A stretch of DNA of 64,000 bases from Leifsonia shinshuensis (GCF_014217625.1 NZ_CP043641.1:3472001-3536000), one strand, 5' to 3'; positions 53,996 to 63,926 are shown, counted from the stretch's first letter. Translations and numbers: made by a program. The notes: a model not told the origin generated them from the sequence alone.

Positions 53996-55378
53996 ATGCC
54001 GCAGCAGATCCGGCTCAACGCGTTCACGATGAACACGGTCGGGCACCTCTCGCCCGGGCTCTGGCGGCATCCCAGGGACGAGTCCCGCCGCTACCTCGAC
54101 CTCGATTACTGGATCGAGCTGGCGCAGACGCTCGAGCGCGGGCTGATCGACGCCGTGTTCCTGGCCGATGTGCTCGGTGTGTACGACGTCTACGGCGGCA
54201 GCAGGGATGCGGCGCTCCGCGGCGGCGTCCAGGTGCCGGTCAACGACCCGCTGCAGCTGATCCCAGCGATGGCGGCGGCGACGGAGCACCTCGGGTTCGG
54301 CGTGACCGCGAGCGTCTCGTTCGAGCATCCCTATCCGTTCGCCCGGCGCATGTCGACGCTCGACCACCTGACGAACGGGCGCATCGGCTGGAACATCGTC
54401 ACCTCCTACCTGAACAGCGGAGCGCTGAACCTCGGTGTGAGCGGCCAGGAGGCGCACGACCGCCGGTACGAGATCGCCGAGGAGTACTTGGAGGTCGTCT
54501 ACAAGCTGTGGCAGGCGAGCTGGGACGACGACGCGGTGATCGCGGACGCCGAGTCCGGCGTCTACGCCGACCCCGGGCGCGTGCGGCCGATCCGTCACGA
54601 AGGCGAGTTCTTCCGGGTGCCCGGCATCCACCTCAGTGAGCCGAGCCCGCAGCGCACGCCGTTCCTGTTCCAGGCCGGAGCCTCCGCGCGCGGGCTCGCG
54701 TTCGCGGCGAAGCACGCCGAGAACGTCTTCGTCGCCGCGCCCAGCAAGACGGTCCTGGCGCGCCAGGTCACGGGACTCCGGGAGGCCGTGTCCGCGGCCG
54801 GCCGCGACGCCGCCTCGGTCGCCGTGATCAACCAGCAGACCGTGATCGTCGCCGAGACCGACGCCGAGGCGCGGCGGAGGCTGGACGAGTACCTGGAGGT
54901 GGCCTCCCGGGTCGGCGCGCTGACCCTGATGTCCGGGTGGACCGGCATCGACTTCAGCGCGCTGGACGAGGATGCCGTGCTGCGCGACCAGGACTCCAAC
55001 GCCATCCAGTCGGTGGTGAAGGCGTTCAGCGCGGCCGACCCCGATCGCGAGTGGACCGTGCGCGAGATCGCCGAGTACGCCCGTATCGGCGGCGACGGCC
55101 CGGTCATCGCCGGCTCGGCGGAGACCGTCGCGGACGCGCTCGAGGAGTGGGTCGACGAGACCGGTGTGGACGGCTTCAACCTGGCCGCGGCCGCGGTGCC
55201 CGAGACCTTCGAGGGCGTGGTGGACCTGCTGGTCCCCGAGCTGCAGCGCCGCGGACGCTACCAGACCGCGTACCGTCCCGGCACGCTGCGAGAGAAGCTC
55301 GGCGGCGCCTCGGCGCGGCCGTCGGAGCCGCATCCGGCTGCGCTGGTCTCGCTCGACGACGTCGTGCCGGCGCTCTGA
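53996..55378 (+). CDS. LLM-class flavin monooxygenase, NtaA/SnaA/DszA type
   Basis: A 460-residue FMNH2-dependent monooxygenase of the bacterial luciferase fold, at the length of the NtaA/DszA subgroup. Characteristic stretches are LNAFTMNTVGHLSPGLWRHP, SFEHPYPFARRMSTLDHLTN, GRIGWNIVTSYLNSGALNLG, and PFLFQAGASARGLAFAAKHA. It likely oxidises a sulfone, sulfonate or similar product of the preceding enzyme. Needs reduced flavin from a reductase encoded elsewhere. Followed after 113 bp by an APC permease. Confidence 0.9.
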   Translation: MPQQIRLNAFTMNTVGHLSPGLWRHPRDESRRYLDLDYWIELAQTLERGLIDAVFLADVLGVYDVYGGSRDAALRGGVQVPVNDPLQLIPAMAAATEHLGFGVTASVSFEHPYPFARRMSTLDHLTNGRIGWNIVTSYLNSGALNLGVSGQEAHDRRYEIAEEYLEVVYKLWQASWDDDAVIADAESGVYADPGRVRPIRHEGEFFRVPGIHLSEPSPQRTPFLFQAGASARGLAFAAKHAENVFVAAPSKTVLARQVTGLREAVSAAGRDAASVAVINQQTVIVAETDAEARRRLDEYLEVASRVGALTLMSGWTGIDFSALDEDAVLRDQDSNAIQSVVKAFSAADPDREWTVREIAEYARIGGDGPVIAGSAETVADALEEWVDETGVDGFNLAAAAVPETFEGVVDLLVPELQRRGRYQTAYRPGTLREKLGGASARPSEPHPAALVSLDDVVPAL

Positions 55379-55491
55379 CGCCGCCCGCGGCAACATTCGG
55401 TAACCCGCCGCGACACGGCCACCGCCGTCTCGCTACTGTCTGCTGACACCCGTCCCCGCCCCGCACCTTTCTTCCACCCGAAAGAACCCTG

Positions 55492-56964
55492 ATGGCCATC
55501 GAAGACCAGACCAGCGTCGCCCCCGCAACCACCACCGGCACCGCCGCCACCGCCCCGGCCCGTTCGCGGCTCCGCGGCAACCTCGGCGTCGCCTCGATCG
55601 TGTTCATGGTCGTCGCCGCGGCCTCCCCGCTCGGTGTCATCGGCGGCCCGGTGCCGCTCGGCATCGCGATCGGCAACGGCACCGGCTTCCCGTTCACGTT
55701 CGTGATCGCCACGGTCGTGCTGCTGCTCTTCGCCGTCGGCTTCACGACCATGACGCCGTACGTGAAGTCGGCGGGAGCGTTCTACTCTTACGTCGACCGC
55801 AGCCTCGGGCGCGCGGCGGGACTCGGCACCGGCTTCGCCGCCCTGCTGTCGTACATCACGCTGGAGGCCGCGGTCTTCGGCCTGATCGGACCCGGGGTGG
55901 GTTCGCTGCTCGGCTCCTACGGCGTGCCGAGCATCCCGTGGTGGATCTACGCCGCCGTCGCGTTCGGCGTGGTCGTCTTCCTCGGCTACCGGAACATCGA
56001 GCTCTCCGGCCGCGTACTCGCGGTCCTCCTCGTCGCCGAGGTGCTGATCGTCCTCGTGCTGGACGCGGTGATTGTCTTCGGCGGCAGCACCCCGGAGGGC
56101 CTCTCGACCGGCATCGTGACGCCGTCGGCGATCCTCTCCGGGGCGCCCGGCATCGGCATCCTGTTCGCCATCCTGAGCTTCATCGGCTTCGAGGCGACCG
56201 CGGTGTTCCGCGACGAGGCGCGCGACCCGGACCGGACCATCCCGCGCGCCACCTACCTGTCGCTCGTGCTCATCGGCGTCTTCTACGCGCTGTCCAGCTG
56301 GGCGCTGATCAGCGCGGTCGGCGACTCGAAGGCCGTCACGACCGCCACGGCGCACGGCGGCACGCTGCTGGCGGACGTCACCCAGCGGTACCTCGGGACG
56401 GTCGGCGAGCACATCATCCAGGTGCTCTTCGTGACCAGCCTGTTCGCCTGCATCCTGTCGTTCCACAACATCGTGTCGCGGTACGTGTTCACGCTCTCGG
56501 GCCGCGCCGCCCTCCCGCAGCGCCTCGGTCACGCCCACGCCCGGCTCGGCTCGCCGCACCGCGCGTCGGTCGCGACCGGCGTCGTCGTCGGCGTGCTGCT
56601 CCTGGCCGGCGTGGTCACCGGGCTCGACCCGATCAACCAGTTCTACACGTGGCTCGCCGGCTTCTCCTCGGTCGGCATCGTGCTGCTGCTCGGCATCACG
56701 AGCGTCGCCGTACTGGTCTTCTTCGGCCGCAACCGCGGCACGGGTGTCTCGCTCTGGCGCCGCGCCGTCGCGCCGGCGCTGGGGCTGGCGGGATTGCTGC
56801 TCTTCCTGGTGCTCATTCTCCAGAATCTGCCGACCCTCGTCGGCGGGAGCGTCCCGCTCGCGGTTGGGATCGTGGTGCTGCTGCTCGCCGCGTTCGCCCT
56901 CGGGCCGGTGGTGGCTCGGGTGCGGGCGCACGCGGGGGTGGCACCGGAGGACGCCGAGGGCTGA
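55492..56964 (+). CDS. APC-superfamily permease 2
   Basis: A 490-residue transporter with 12 predicted helices. A 30-residue polar N-terminus precedes LGVASIVFMVVAAASPLGVI; the APC consensus appears as VKSAGAFYSYVDRSLGR, and FIGFEATAVFRDEARDPDRT is the typical helix 6 region. GAAAGAA precedes the ATG. Downstream of the two flavin enzymes on the same strand, so it may import their substrate, perhaps a sulfur-containing amino-acid-like compound. This link is inference. Confidence 0.9.
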   Translation: MAIEDQTSVAPATTTGTAATAPARSRLRGNLGVASIVFMVVAAASPLGVIGGPVPLGIAIGNGTGFPFTFVIATVVLLLFAVGFTTMTPYVKSAGAFYSYVDRSLGRAAGLGTGFAALLSYITLEAAVFGLIGPGVGSLLGSYGVPSIPWWIYAAVAFGVVVFLGYRNIELSGRVLAVLLVAEVLIVLVLDAVIVFGGSTPEGLSTGIVTPSAILSGAPGIGILFAILSFIGFEATAVFRDEARDPDRTIPRATYLSLVLIGVFYALSSWALISAVGDSKAVTTATAHGGTLLADVTQRYLGTVGEHIIQVLFVTSLFACILSFHNIVSRYVFTLSGRAALPQRLGHAHARLGSPHRASVATGVVVGVLLLAGVVTGLDPINQFYTWLAGFSSVGIVLLLGITSVAVLVFFGRNRGTGVSLWRRAVAPALGLAGLLLFLVLILQNLPTLVGGSVPLAVGIVVLLLAAFALGPVVARVRAHAGVAPEDAEG

Positions 56965-56993
56965 GGGACGGCTCCCGCTCGGGTCGGCCCCGC

Positions 56994-57644
56994 CTAGTCC
57001 TCCACGACGACGGCCCGCAGCGGCGCCCCATCGCCGCCCGCGATCGGCAGCGGCAGCCCGATGAACCGCGGCGCGCTCGCCGTGATCCGGTCGAGGCCGG
57101 TCAGGTTCTCGACGATCAGCCCGCCCGCGCCGAGGAACACGTCGTGGAACGGCAGGCCAGGGGCCGGGTCGTCGCGCGGCGTCTCGTCCGGATTGAGCGC
57201 GTCGACGCCGACCACGGTCACGCCCGCGTCGAGCAGCGCGGAGGCGATGCCGGCGTCCAGGAACGGGTGGTCGAGGTAGTCCGGGTCGTCGAAGTGCGCC
57301 GACCAGCCGGTGCGGAAGAGCACGATGGTCCCCGGCGCGAGCTCCGACAGGTCGTCGCGCACGTCCTCCATGTGGATCCGCGTCCGCGGCGGGAGGCCGC
57401 TCACGTCGATCACGCGCGCCGGCCCGATCAGCCGGCCGAGGTCGACCGCGTCGATCGTCGCGCCGCCCTCGACGGTGTGCGAGGGCGCGTCCACGTGCGT
57501 GCCGGTGTGGCTGCCGAGATGGAGGCTCAGCACGCTCACGCCGGCCTCCGCGATCGTCACGGCCGGTTCCACGCTCACCGCCGGGTCGCCGGGGAACACC
57601 GTCATCCCGCCGCGGACGGGATGGCTCAGGTCGATCACCCGCAT
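56994..57644 (-). CDS. Cyclase-family (KynB-like) metal-dependent hydrolase
   Basis: A 216-residue member of the kynurenine formamidase-like cyclase family: MRVIDLSHPVRGGMTVFPGD at the N-terminus and the metal motif GSHTGTHVDAPSH (about residues 44-56). Family members hydrolyse N-formyl or other amides, lactones or isatin. It is the last gene of the operon beginning with the ureohydrolase; its ATG directly follows the stop of the SnoaL-like gene. Tryptophan degradation is not suggested by the neighbours. Confidence 0.88.
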   Translation of the reverse strand: MRVIDLSHPVRGGMTVFPGDPAVSVEPAVTIAEAGVSVLSLHLGSHTGTHVDAPSHTVEGGATIDAVDLGRLIGPARVIDVSGLPPRTRIHMEDVRDDLSELAPGTIVLFRTGWSAHFDDPDYLDHPFLDAGIASALLDAGVTVVGVDALNPDETPRDDPAPGLPFHDVFLGAGGLIVENLTGLDRITASAPRFIGLPLPIAGGDGAPLRAVVVED

Positions 57645-58034
57645 CTAGGACTCCTCCCGGGGCGACAGGTGCTCGTGCACACACGTCCAGGCGCCGTCGC
57701 GGCGCTGCATGACGATGGTCTCGCGTTCCCGCACGGTCGTGGAGCCGTCGTCGTCGGCGAGTTCGGTCTCGACGTCGTGCGTGAAGATCGCGACGTCCTC
57801 GCCGGCGAACTGCACGCGCCGCGTGGTCGAACGGCAGCCGAGCACCCGGAAGCCGTCGCGCTCCCAGGCGTCCCAGGCTTCCTCGTACTCGGCGCGCGAC
57901 TCCAGCCTGACCGGATGCGTGTGCAGCACGAAGGTGGCGTCGTCGGCGAAGCCCGAGAAGTAGGCGTCGCGGCGGTGGTGGGCGAAGTCGTCGACGATGC
58001 GGTCGACCGCGGCCAGGACGTCCTGCTCGCTCAT
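57645..58034 (-). CDS. SnoaL/NTF2-like protein (DUF4440-like)
   Basis: A 129-residue cone-fold protein: DRIVDDFAHHRRDAYFSGFA, ATFVLHTHPVRLESRAEYEE, and the end VMQRRDGAWTCVHEHLSPRE, the usual closing strand of the family. Some members are isomerases or hydrolases, others bind ligands; the role is unknown. ATG overlaps the permease stop (ATGA), and its stop abuts the cyclase start, so it belongs to the same tightly coupled operon. Confidence 0.85.
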   Translation of the reverse strand: MSEQDVLAAVDRIVDDFAHHRRDAYFSGFADDATFVLHTHPVRLESRAEYEEAWDAWERDGFRVLGCRSTTRRVQFAGEDVAIFTHDVETELADDDGSTTVRERETIVMQRRDGAWTCVHEHLSPREES

Positions 58035-59629
58035 GCTCCCGCCTCCGGCGCCTCGATCGTGCGTGCCTCCAGCGGTTGCGCCTTTGCTCGGCGCGCGTGC
58101 GCACGCGCCGCCGCCGAGCGCTCGTCCAGGTGGATCGGCGGCACGACCGCGTCGGCGGAGCGCACACCGCGGGGGCCGTCCGGCCCGAACACGTAGCGCG
58201 GCTCCGGGAAAATCGCGAGCAGGATGCCGTAGAGGACTCCCGCCACGACCACGCTCGACAGCAGGCTGAGGTCGATGCCGCCCGCCAGACCGCTGAACGG
58301 CCCGACGATGATCGGCGGGTAGTCGGCGAACAGCAGACCGACGACGGCGGCGACGATCCACGCGGTCATCCCGCGCCAGTTCACGCCGGCCGCGAACCAG
58401 TACCGGCCGCCCGTCTCGCCGCGGTTGAACACCTGGAGGTCGGACGGATCGTAGAACCCGCGCCGCACGATGTAGCCGATCGTCATGATGACCATCCACG
58501 GGGTGGTGGTGACGACGATCGCGCCGACGAAGGCGTTCACGGTCCCGAGCAGGTCGAACACGAGCCGGCCGACCAGGATGAACAGGAACGCGATGGTCCC
58601 GATGAAGATCGTCGCCTGCACGCGGCTGAACCGCGGGACGACCGACGAGAAGTCCAGGCCGGTGCCGTAGAGGGAGGTCGTGCCCGTCGACAGTCCGCCG
58701 ATGAACGCGACCACGAGCAGCAGCAGCGCGTACCAGAGCGGGGAGACGTGGATGAGCGAGACCACGTAGTCCGACTTGCCGAACACCAGGGTCGCCGTTG
58801 CGACGCCGAACAGCAGCGGGATGAGGCCGAGGCCCTGGCCGAGGATGGTCGCGCCGATCAGCTTGCGCGGCTTGGTCGCGCGCGGGATGTACCGCGACCA
58901 GTCGCCGAGGAACGCGCCGAACGAGATCGGGTTGGCCATGACGATGAGCGCGGCGGCGATGAAGGTCGGCCAGAACGCGCCGCCGATCGCCAGCGCCTTC
59001 GGGCCCGGGTCGTAGCCCGCGTCGAAGACGCCCGAGTACGCGACGATGGCGAGCAGGATCAGTGCGGTGTTCGCGAACACGGCGACCTTGTTGACCAGAA
59101 GCATGAACTGGTAGCCGTAGATCACGACGACGATCACGATCAGGCCGATGATCGCGTAGATCCCGAGCCGCAGCCCGATCGAGTCCGGCACGCCCGCCAG
59201 CCGGGTCAGCGCGCCGACGATCGCGTCGCCGGACACCCACACCGAGATCGAGTAGAACGCGATCGCGGTCAGCAGCGACAGGAACGAGCCGACGATCCGG
59301 CCGCGCACGCCGAACAGGGCGCCGGAGGAGACCGCGTTGTTGGTCCCGGTCTTGGGTCCGAACAGCGCCATCGGCGCGAGGAACGCGATGCCGACGGCGA
59401 CGCCGAGCACGGTCGCGGCGACGGCCTGCCAGAACGACAGCCCGAGCGCGATCGGGAAGGTGCCGAGCAGGATCGTCGCGAAGGTGTTCACCCCGCCGAA
59501 CTGGATGCGGGCCAGGTCGAGCCAGTTCGAGGTGCGGTCGGCGTCCGGGATGGTGTCGATCCCGTGGGCCTCCACCTCGGTGATCTTGGGGCGGGGGTTC
59601 AGTGCAGCGGTGACGTCGTCGTCGGACAT
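58031..59629 (-). CDS. NCS1-family permease (cytosine/purine/allantoin type)
   Basis: A 532-residue transporter with 12 predicted helices. The N-terminal EAHGIDTIPDADRTSNWLDL and IQFGGVNTFATILLGTFPIA are NCS1 signatures, and ISFGAFLGDWSRYIPRATKP follows in the middle. It would import a nucleobase, allantoin, hydantoin or related amide with protons or sodium. GAAGGGAAC precedes the ATG. It follows the SSS symporter by 28 bp; two unlike transporters in one operon suggest two substrates or uptake plus product exchange. Confidence 0.92.
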   Translation of the reverse strand: MSDDDVTAALNPRPKITEVEAHGIDTIPDADRTSNWLDLARIQFGGVNTFATILLGTFPIALGLSFWQAVAATVLGVAVGIAFLAPMALFGPKTGTNNAVSSGALFGVRGRIVGSFLSLLTAIAFYSISVWVSGDAIVGALTRLAGVPDSIGLRLGIYAIIGLIVIVVVIYGYQFMLLVNKVAVFANTALILLAIVAYSGVFDAGYDPGPKALAIGGAFWPTFIAAALIVMANPISFGAFLGDWSRYIPRATKPRKLIGATILGQGLGLIPLLFGVATATLVFGKSDYVVSLIHVSPLWYALLLLVVAFIGGLSTGTTSLYGTGLDFSSVVPRFSRVQATIFIGTIAFLFILVGRLVFDLLGTVNAFVGAIVVTTTPWMVIMTIGYIVRRGFYDPSDLQVFNRGETGGRYWFAAGVNWRGMTAWIVAAVVGLLFADYPPIIVGPFSGLAGGIDLSLLSSVVVAGVLYGILLAIFPEPRYVFGPDGPRGVRSADAVVPPIHLDERSAAARAHARRAKAQPLEARTIEAPEAGA

Positions 59630-59657
59630 GCGGGTTCCCTTCGGGGGCGGGTGGGGG

Positions 59658-61163
59658 TTATCGGAGAGGGGAGGGTGACGCTTCGCCGGCCGGCTCGTCC
59701 TCGGGCGCGTCGGAGGCCGTCGCGGGCTCCGGCTCACCCTTCTGCCGGGCGTCCCACACTGCCATGACGGCGGCCGGGGTGCGCGGGCTGAGCAGGCTGG
59801 CGACGATGTAGGCGACCAGGCTGGCGCCGAGGCCGACGTAGATCGGCTCGTTGGCGAGCACGTCGCCGACGATGGCCATGGTGCCGAGGGTCGCGATCGT
59901 CCCGGCGCCCATCGCCCAGAGCGCGCCCGTGCCGGTGGCGCGGCGCCAGACGAAGCCGCCGAGGATGGGGACGAGCAGGCCGCCGACCAGGATGTCGTAC
60001 GCGACGGTGAGGGCGCTCACCACGTCGTTGAGCAGCGCGGCGATGACGACGACGATGAGGCCGAGCGCGGCGACCCACCAGCGGTTGGCGCGCACGTCGT
60101 GCTCGGGGTTGCCCTCGGGCGCGACTGGGCGGCGCCCGGTGAGGCGGCGCAGCAGCGGCATGACGTCCGCTCGGGCGACGGTCGCCGCGGCGAGCAGGGC
60201 GCCGGATGCGGTGGACATCATCGCAGCCACGGCCGCCGCCAGGACGAGACCCGCGACGCCGACCGGGAGGATGGCCTCCGCCACGGCCGCGTACACGTCG
60301 TTCTTGTTGCTGAGCTCCGGCAGGAAGGCTGCGGCCGCGGTGCCGATCAGCGCGCCGGCGACGCCGTACAGAAGGCAGTAGACCGCGGCGGCCGTCCCGC
60401 CCCACTTGGCGACGCGCGGGGTGCGGGCGGTGAAGACGCGCTGCCAGATGTCCTGGCCGATCAGCATCCCGAACGAGTAGACGACGAAGAACGTCACGAT
60501 GGTTCCGGTGCCGATCGCGCCGAGGTCGAAGTGCGAGGTGCCGAGGCGCTTCACGATGCCCTCGTACCCGCCCGCGTGGGCCCAGGCGAACGGCAGCATC
60601 AGGAAGAAGACGCCGATGGTCTTCAGGACGAATTGCACCATGTCGGTGATCGTGATCGACCACATCCCGCCGATCGCCGAGTACAGCAGCACGATCGCGC
60701 CGCCGATGATGACGGAGACGGTCTGGTCGGTGCCGAACAGGACGTTGAAGATCGTGGCGTACGCGATGGTCGAGGTCACCGAGAGCATGAGTGTGTATGC
60801 GAGCATCACGATGCCGGAGGCGCTGGTGGCGTCGACGCCGTAGCGCAGGTGCAGCATCTGGGCGACGGTGTACACCTTCAGCTTCTGGATGCGCCCGGCG
60901 AACAGCAGGCTGAGCAGCAGGAGGCCGACCGCGATGGCGACGACCAGCCACATCCCGGAGATGCCGAACTTGTAGCCGAGCCCGACGCCGCCGACCGTGG
61001 ATGCGCCGCCGAGGACGACTGCCGCCATCGTGCCGGTGTACAGCGTCGGCCCGAGGCGGCGGCCGGCGACCAGGAAGTCGGCCGAGTTCTTCACCCGGGT
61101 GCGTCCCCAGAAGCCGAAGCCGAGCATGGCAGCGAGGTAGATGACGATGATGGCGATGTCCAT
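59658..61163 (-). CDS. Sodium:solute symporter (SSS family)
   Basis: A 501-residue symporter with about 13 helices. DFLVAGRRLGPTLYTGTMAA and GGASTVGGVGLGYKFGISGM are the usual start of SSS proteins, and AAAVAAMMSTASGALLAAAT carries the sodium-site region. It likely brings in the operon substrate, for example a guanidino or amino acid, with Na+. Located 31 bp after the ThDP enzyme gene. Highly charged C-terminal tail (EPATASDAPEDEPAGEA). Confidence 0.92.
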   Translation of the reverse strand: MDIAIIVIYLAAMLGFGFWGRTRVKNSADFLVAGRRLGPTLYTGTMAAVVLGGASTVGGVGLGYKFGISGMWLVVAIAVGLLLLSLLFAGRIQKLKVYTVAQMLHLRYGVDATSASGIVMLAYTLMLSVTSTIAYATIFNVLFGTDQTVSVIIGGAIVLLYSAIGGMWSITITDMVQFVLKTIGVFFLMLPFAWAHAGGYEGIVKRLGTSHFDLGAIGTGTIVTFFVVYSFGMLIGQDIWQRVFTARTPRVAKWGGTAAAVYCLLYGVAGALIGTAAAAFLPELSNKNDVYAAVAEAILPVGVAGLVLAAAVAAMMSTASGALLAAATVARADVMPLLRRLTGRRPVAPEGNPEHDVRANRWWVAALGLIVVVIAALLNDVVSALTVAYDILVGGLLVPILGGFVWRRATGTGALWAMGAGTIATLGTMAIVGDVLANEPIYVGLGASLVAYIVASLLSPRTPAAVMAVWDARQKGEPEPATASDAPEDEPAGEASPSPLR

Positions 61164-61194
61164 GGGCGCTCCTTCGCGTCGAGTGGACTGTGTT

Positions 61195-62826
61195 TCAGAG
61201 GTGGGTGGCGTCGAACATGCGCAGCACGGCGGGCAGCACGAGCACGACGGGGCCGGACCGGGTGAAGCTGTCCGCGACGGCCGCGTCGACGGTGTCCAGG
61301 CCGACCCGCTCGGCCGGGATCCCGAACGAGCGGGCGAGCGCGACGAAGTCCGGGCGGGCCAGCTCGGTGGCCGTCGCCTCCCCGAACGCGCCGGTCATGT
61401 ACTCGCGGAGGATGCCGTAGCCGCCGTCGTCGACGATCAGCCAGGTGACGTCCGCGTCGTGCTGCCGCGCGGCGGCGAGCTCGGCGATCGAGTAGAGCGC
61501 GCCGCCGTCGCCGCTGACCGCGAAGGTGCGGCGGCCAGTGCCGGCCGCGGCCGCGAGGGCGGCGGGGAAGGCGAAGCCGAGGCCCCCGGAGCCCTGCGCG
61601 GAGTGGAAGCCGCCGGTCTGCGGATCCCACGCCGACCAGGCCCAGTAGCTGGCGATGGTCATGTCCCAGAAGGTGTGCGCGTCGGCAGGGACGGCCTCGC
61701 GGAGGCCGGCGAGGAGCGTCTGCTCCGTCGCGCGGTCCTGGGCCGCCAGCCGGGCCTCCACCCGGGCGCGGAGCTCGGCGGCGACCCGCGCGCCTGGTCG
61801 TTCGACGATGCCGGCCGGGTCGTGCCCGGCGAGCGCGTCCGCGAGCGCGCCGAGCGCGAGCCCGGCGTCGGCGGGGATGCCGAGGGCCGGGTAGTTCGAG
61901 CCGGGCACGCGGGGCTCGGCGTCGATCTGGATCAGCCGGCCGCGCGGGGCGAAGGTGAAGTAGTTGCTGGTGACCTCCCCGATCGCGGTGCCGACGGCCA
62001 GGAGCACGTCCGCGTCCTCCAGCAGGTCGGTGGTGTGCCGGTCCTCGATCCAGGAGGCCGCGGACAGCGGGTGGCTGAACGGGAGCGCGCCCTTGCCGCC
62101 GACGGTCGAGACGACCGGGGCGTCGAGCGCCTCGGCGAGCCGGCGGAGCGCGTCGGGACCGCCGGGAGAGCGGCGGACGCCGCCGCCGGCGAGGATGACC
62201 GGACGACGTGCGGCGGCGAGGAGGGCTGCGGCCTCCGCCACCGACTCCGCACGCGGGCCGCGCGAGACCGGCGCGACCGCGGGAGCCTCGACGACGGGCG
62301 GGGTGTCGGCCGGCCCGAGCAGCACGTCCTCCGGGACCTCCACCCAGGTCGGCCCTGCGGGCGCGGTCTGGGCGAGCGCCCAGGCGTCGGCCAGCGCGGC
62401 GGGCAGGTGGGCAGCCTCCCTGACCAGCGCCGTCGACTTGGTGACGTTGCGGGCGCTCGCCTGCTGGTCGTCGAGCTGGTGCAGCAGCCCGTTGCGGGTC
62501 CCGCCGAGACCGCGGCGCGGGACCTGGCTCGCCACGACCACGATCGGCACGCCGGTCGCGGACGCCTCCTGCAGTGCGCCGAGGGAGGTCAGCGCGCCGG
62601 GGCCGGTGGAGAGGAAGAGGACGGCGACGCCGCCGGTCACCCGGGCGAAGCCGTCCGCACCGAAGGCGGAGTTGTTCTCCACGCGCGAGCTGACGAAGGT
62701 CAGCGGGCTGCGGCGGAGGGCGTCGAAGAGCCCGAGGGCGTGCTGCCCGGGGATGCCGAATACGTGGGTCGCGCCCAGCGCGGCCAGGGTCTCGACGACG
62801 ACGTCGCCTCCGGTGCGCGCGGTCAC
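61195..62826 (-). CDS. ThDP-dependent enzyme, possible 2-ketoarginine decarboxylase
   Basis: A 543-residue member of the acetolactate synthase/benzoylformate decarboxylase group. The cofactor-activating Glu is in [13 protein letters not shown] (Glu 50); the ThDP/Mg motif is [11 protein letters not shown] (about 437), ending in DDGGYG. Next to a ureohydrolase gene it fits AruI, 5-guanidino-2-oxopentanoate decarboxylase of the arginine transaminase route; sequence alone cannot exclude another 2-oxo acid. GTG start overlaps the ureohydrolase stop (GTGA), so the two are coupled. Confidence 0.85.
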   Translation of the reverse strand: MTARTGGDVVVETLAALGATHVFGIPGQHALGLFDALRRSPLTFVSSRVENNSAFGADGFARVTGGVAVLFLSTGPGALTSLGALQEASATGVPIVVVASQVPRRGLGGTRNGLLHQLDDQQASARNVTKSTALVREAAHLPAALADAWALAQTAPAGPTWVEVPEDVLLGPADTPPVVEAPAVAPVSRGPRAESVAEAAALLAAARRPVILAGGGVRRSPGGPDALRRLAEALDAPVVSTVGGKGALPFSHPLSAASWIEDRHTTDLLEDADVLLAVGTAIGEVTSNYFTFAPRGRLIQIDAEPRVPGSNYPALGIPADAGLALGALADALAGHDPAGIVERPGARVAAELRARVEARLAAQDRATEQTLLAGLREAVPADAHTFWDMTIASYWAWSAWDPQTGGFHSAQGSGGLGFAFPAALAAAAGTGRRTFAVSGDGGALYSIAELAAARQHDADVTWLIVDDGGYGILREYMTGAFGEATATELARPDFVALARSFGIPAERVGLDTVDAAVADSFTRSGPVVLVLPAVLRMFDATHL

Positions 62827-63791
62827 GACGTCGCGCCCCGGTTCTCGTCCTCGTGCCGCAGCGCGAGCAGCGACACCAGGTCGTAGGCGAGGTGGGAGGC
62901 CGCGACGCCGGTCAGCTCGGCGTGGTCGTACGCGGGGGCGACCTCCACGACGTCGGCGCCGATCAGGTTGAGGCCCACGAAGCCGCGGATGATCTCCAGC
63001 AGCTCGCGGCTGGTGACGCCACCGGCCTCCGGGGTGCCGGTGCCGGGCGCGTGGGCCGGGTCCATGACGTCCACGTCGATCGAGATGTAGAGCGGGCGGT
63101 CGCCGATGCGGTCGCGCAGCTTCGCGACCACCTCGTCCACGCCCTGCCGGTAGACGTCGGCGCTGGTGACGATGCCGAAGCCGAAGCGGTGGTCGTCGTC
63201 CAGGTCCTTCTTGCCGTAGAGCGGGCCGCGGGTGCCGACGTGGCTGAGCGCCGCGGTGTCGAGGATGCCCTCCTCGAACGCCCGCCGGAACGGTGTGCCG
63301 TGGGTGAACTCCGCGCCGAAGTAGGTGTCCCAGGTGTCCAGGTGCGCGTCGAAGTGCAGGAGGGCGACCGGCCCGTGGCGCTCGGCCGCCGCGCGGAGCA
63401 GCGGCAGCGAGATGGTGTGGTCGCCGCCGAGGGTGACCAGCCGGGTACCGTCGGCGGTGAGGTCGTAGGCCGCCGACTGGACGGTCTCGATGGCCTCCGC
63501 GATGTCGAACGGGTTCACTGCGATGTCGCCGGCGTCGGCGACCTGCGTGAGCTCGAACGGGGAGACGTCGAGCGCCGGGTTGTAGGGGCGCAGCAGGCGG
63601 GAGGCCTCCCGGATGTGGTTGGGTCCGAAGCGCGCGCCCGGGCGGTAGGAGACGCCGGTGTCGAACGGGACGCCCGCCACGACGATGTCGGCATGGTCCA
63701 CCTGGTCGAGGCGCGGGAGGCGGGCGAAGCCGTCGCGGCCGGCGTAGCGGGGAGTGCGCGACGAGTCGATGGGGCCGACGTTCTGCGGCAA
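62823..63791 (-). CDS. Agmatinase/guanidinobutyrase-family ureohydrolase
   Basis: A 322-residue Mn-dependent ureohydrolase releasing urea from a guanidino compound. Metal motifs are [10 protein letters not shown] (about 120), [11 protein letters not shown] (about 145) and [34 protein letters not shown] is also family-typical. Agmatine or 4-guanidinobutyrate are the main candidates; the coupled ThDP gene favours the latter. The start is TTG at 63791, because AAGGAGG lies five bases before it and no ATG or GTG fits. First gene of a six-gene operon reaching 56994. Confidence 0.92.
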   Translation of the reverse strand: MPQNVGPIDSSRTPRYAGRDGFARLPRLDQVDHADIVVAGVPFDTGVSYRPGARFGPNHIREASRLLRPYNPALDVSPFELTQVADAGDIAVNPFDIAEAIETVQSAAYDLTADGTRLVTLGGDHTISLPLLRAAAERHGPVALLHFDAHLDTWDTYFGAEFTHGTPFRRAFEEGILDTAALSHVGTRGPLYGKKDLDDDHRFGFGIVTSADVYRQGVDEVVAKLRDRIGDRPLYISIDVDVMDPAHAPGTGTPEAGGVTSRELLEIIRGFVGLNLIGADVVEVAPAYDHAELTGVAASHLAYDLVSLLALRHEDENRGATS

Positions 63792-63846
63792 GGCAACCTC
63801 CTTGGTGCGGTGCAGGTTTCCTGTGACGGAACCTTTGTTGCATGAG

Positions 63847-63883
63847 AGGCTACAACGCGATCGCCCCGACGTCAACGCGATCG
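63847..63883 (-). promoter_or_regulatory. Promoter of the ureohydrolase operon with direct-repeat operator
   Basis: Minus-strand TTGACG (63870-63875), exactly 17 bp, TAGCCT (63847-63852). CAACGCGATCG occurs at 63853-63863 (spacer) and 63873-63883 (over the -35), 20 bp apart: likely sites for the divergent regulator. The leader of about 50 bases has a small imperfect hairpin (GGTTCC and GGAAACC). Confidence 0.65.
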
Positions 63884-63926
63884 GGTCGTCGCCGGCTCCA
63901 GCCCCTCGAACGGTTACCGTTGTCCC

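Noticed and set aside
63792..63926. Guanidine riboswitch in front of the ureohydrolase operon
   Set aside because: The leader after the predicted transcription start is only about 50 bases and lacks the conserved ykkC-type motifs.
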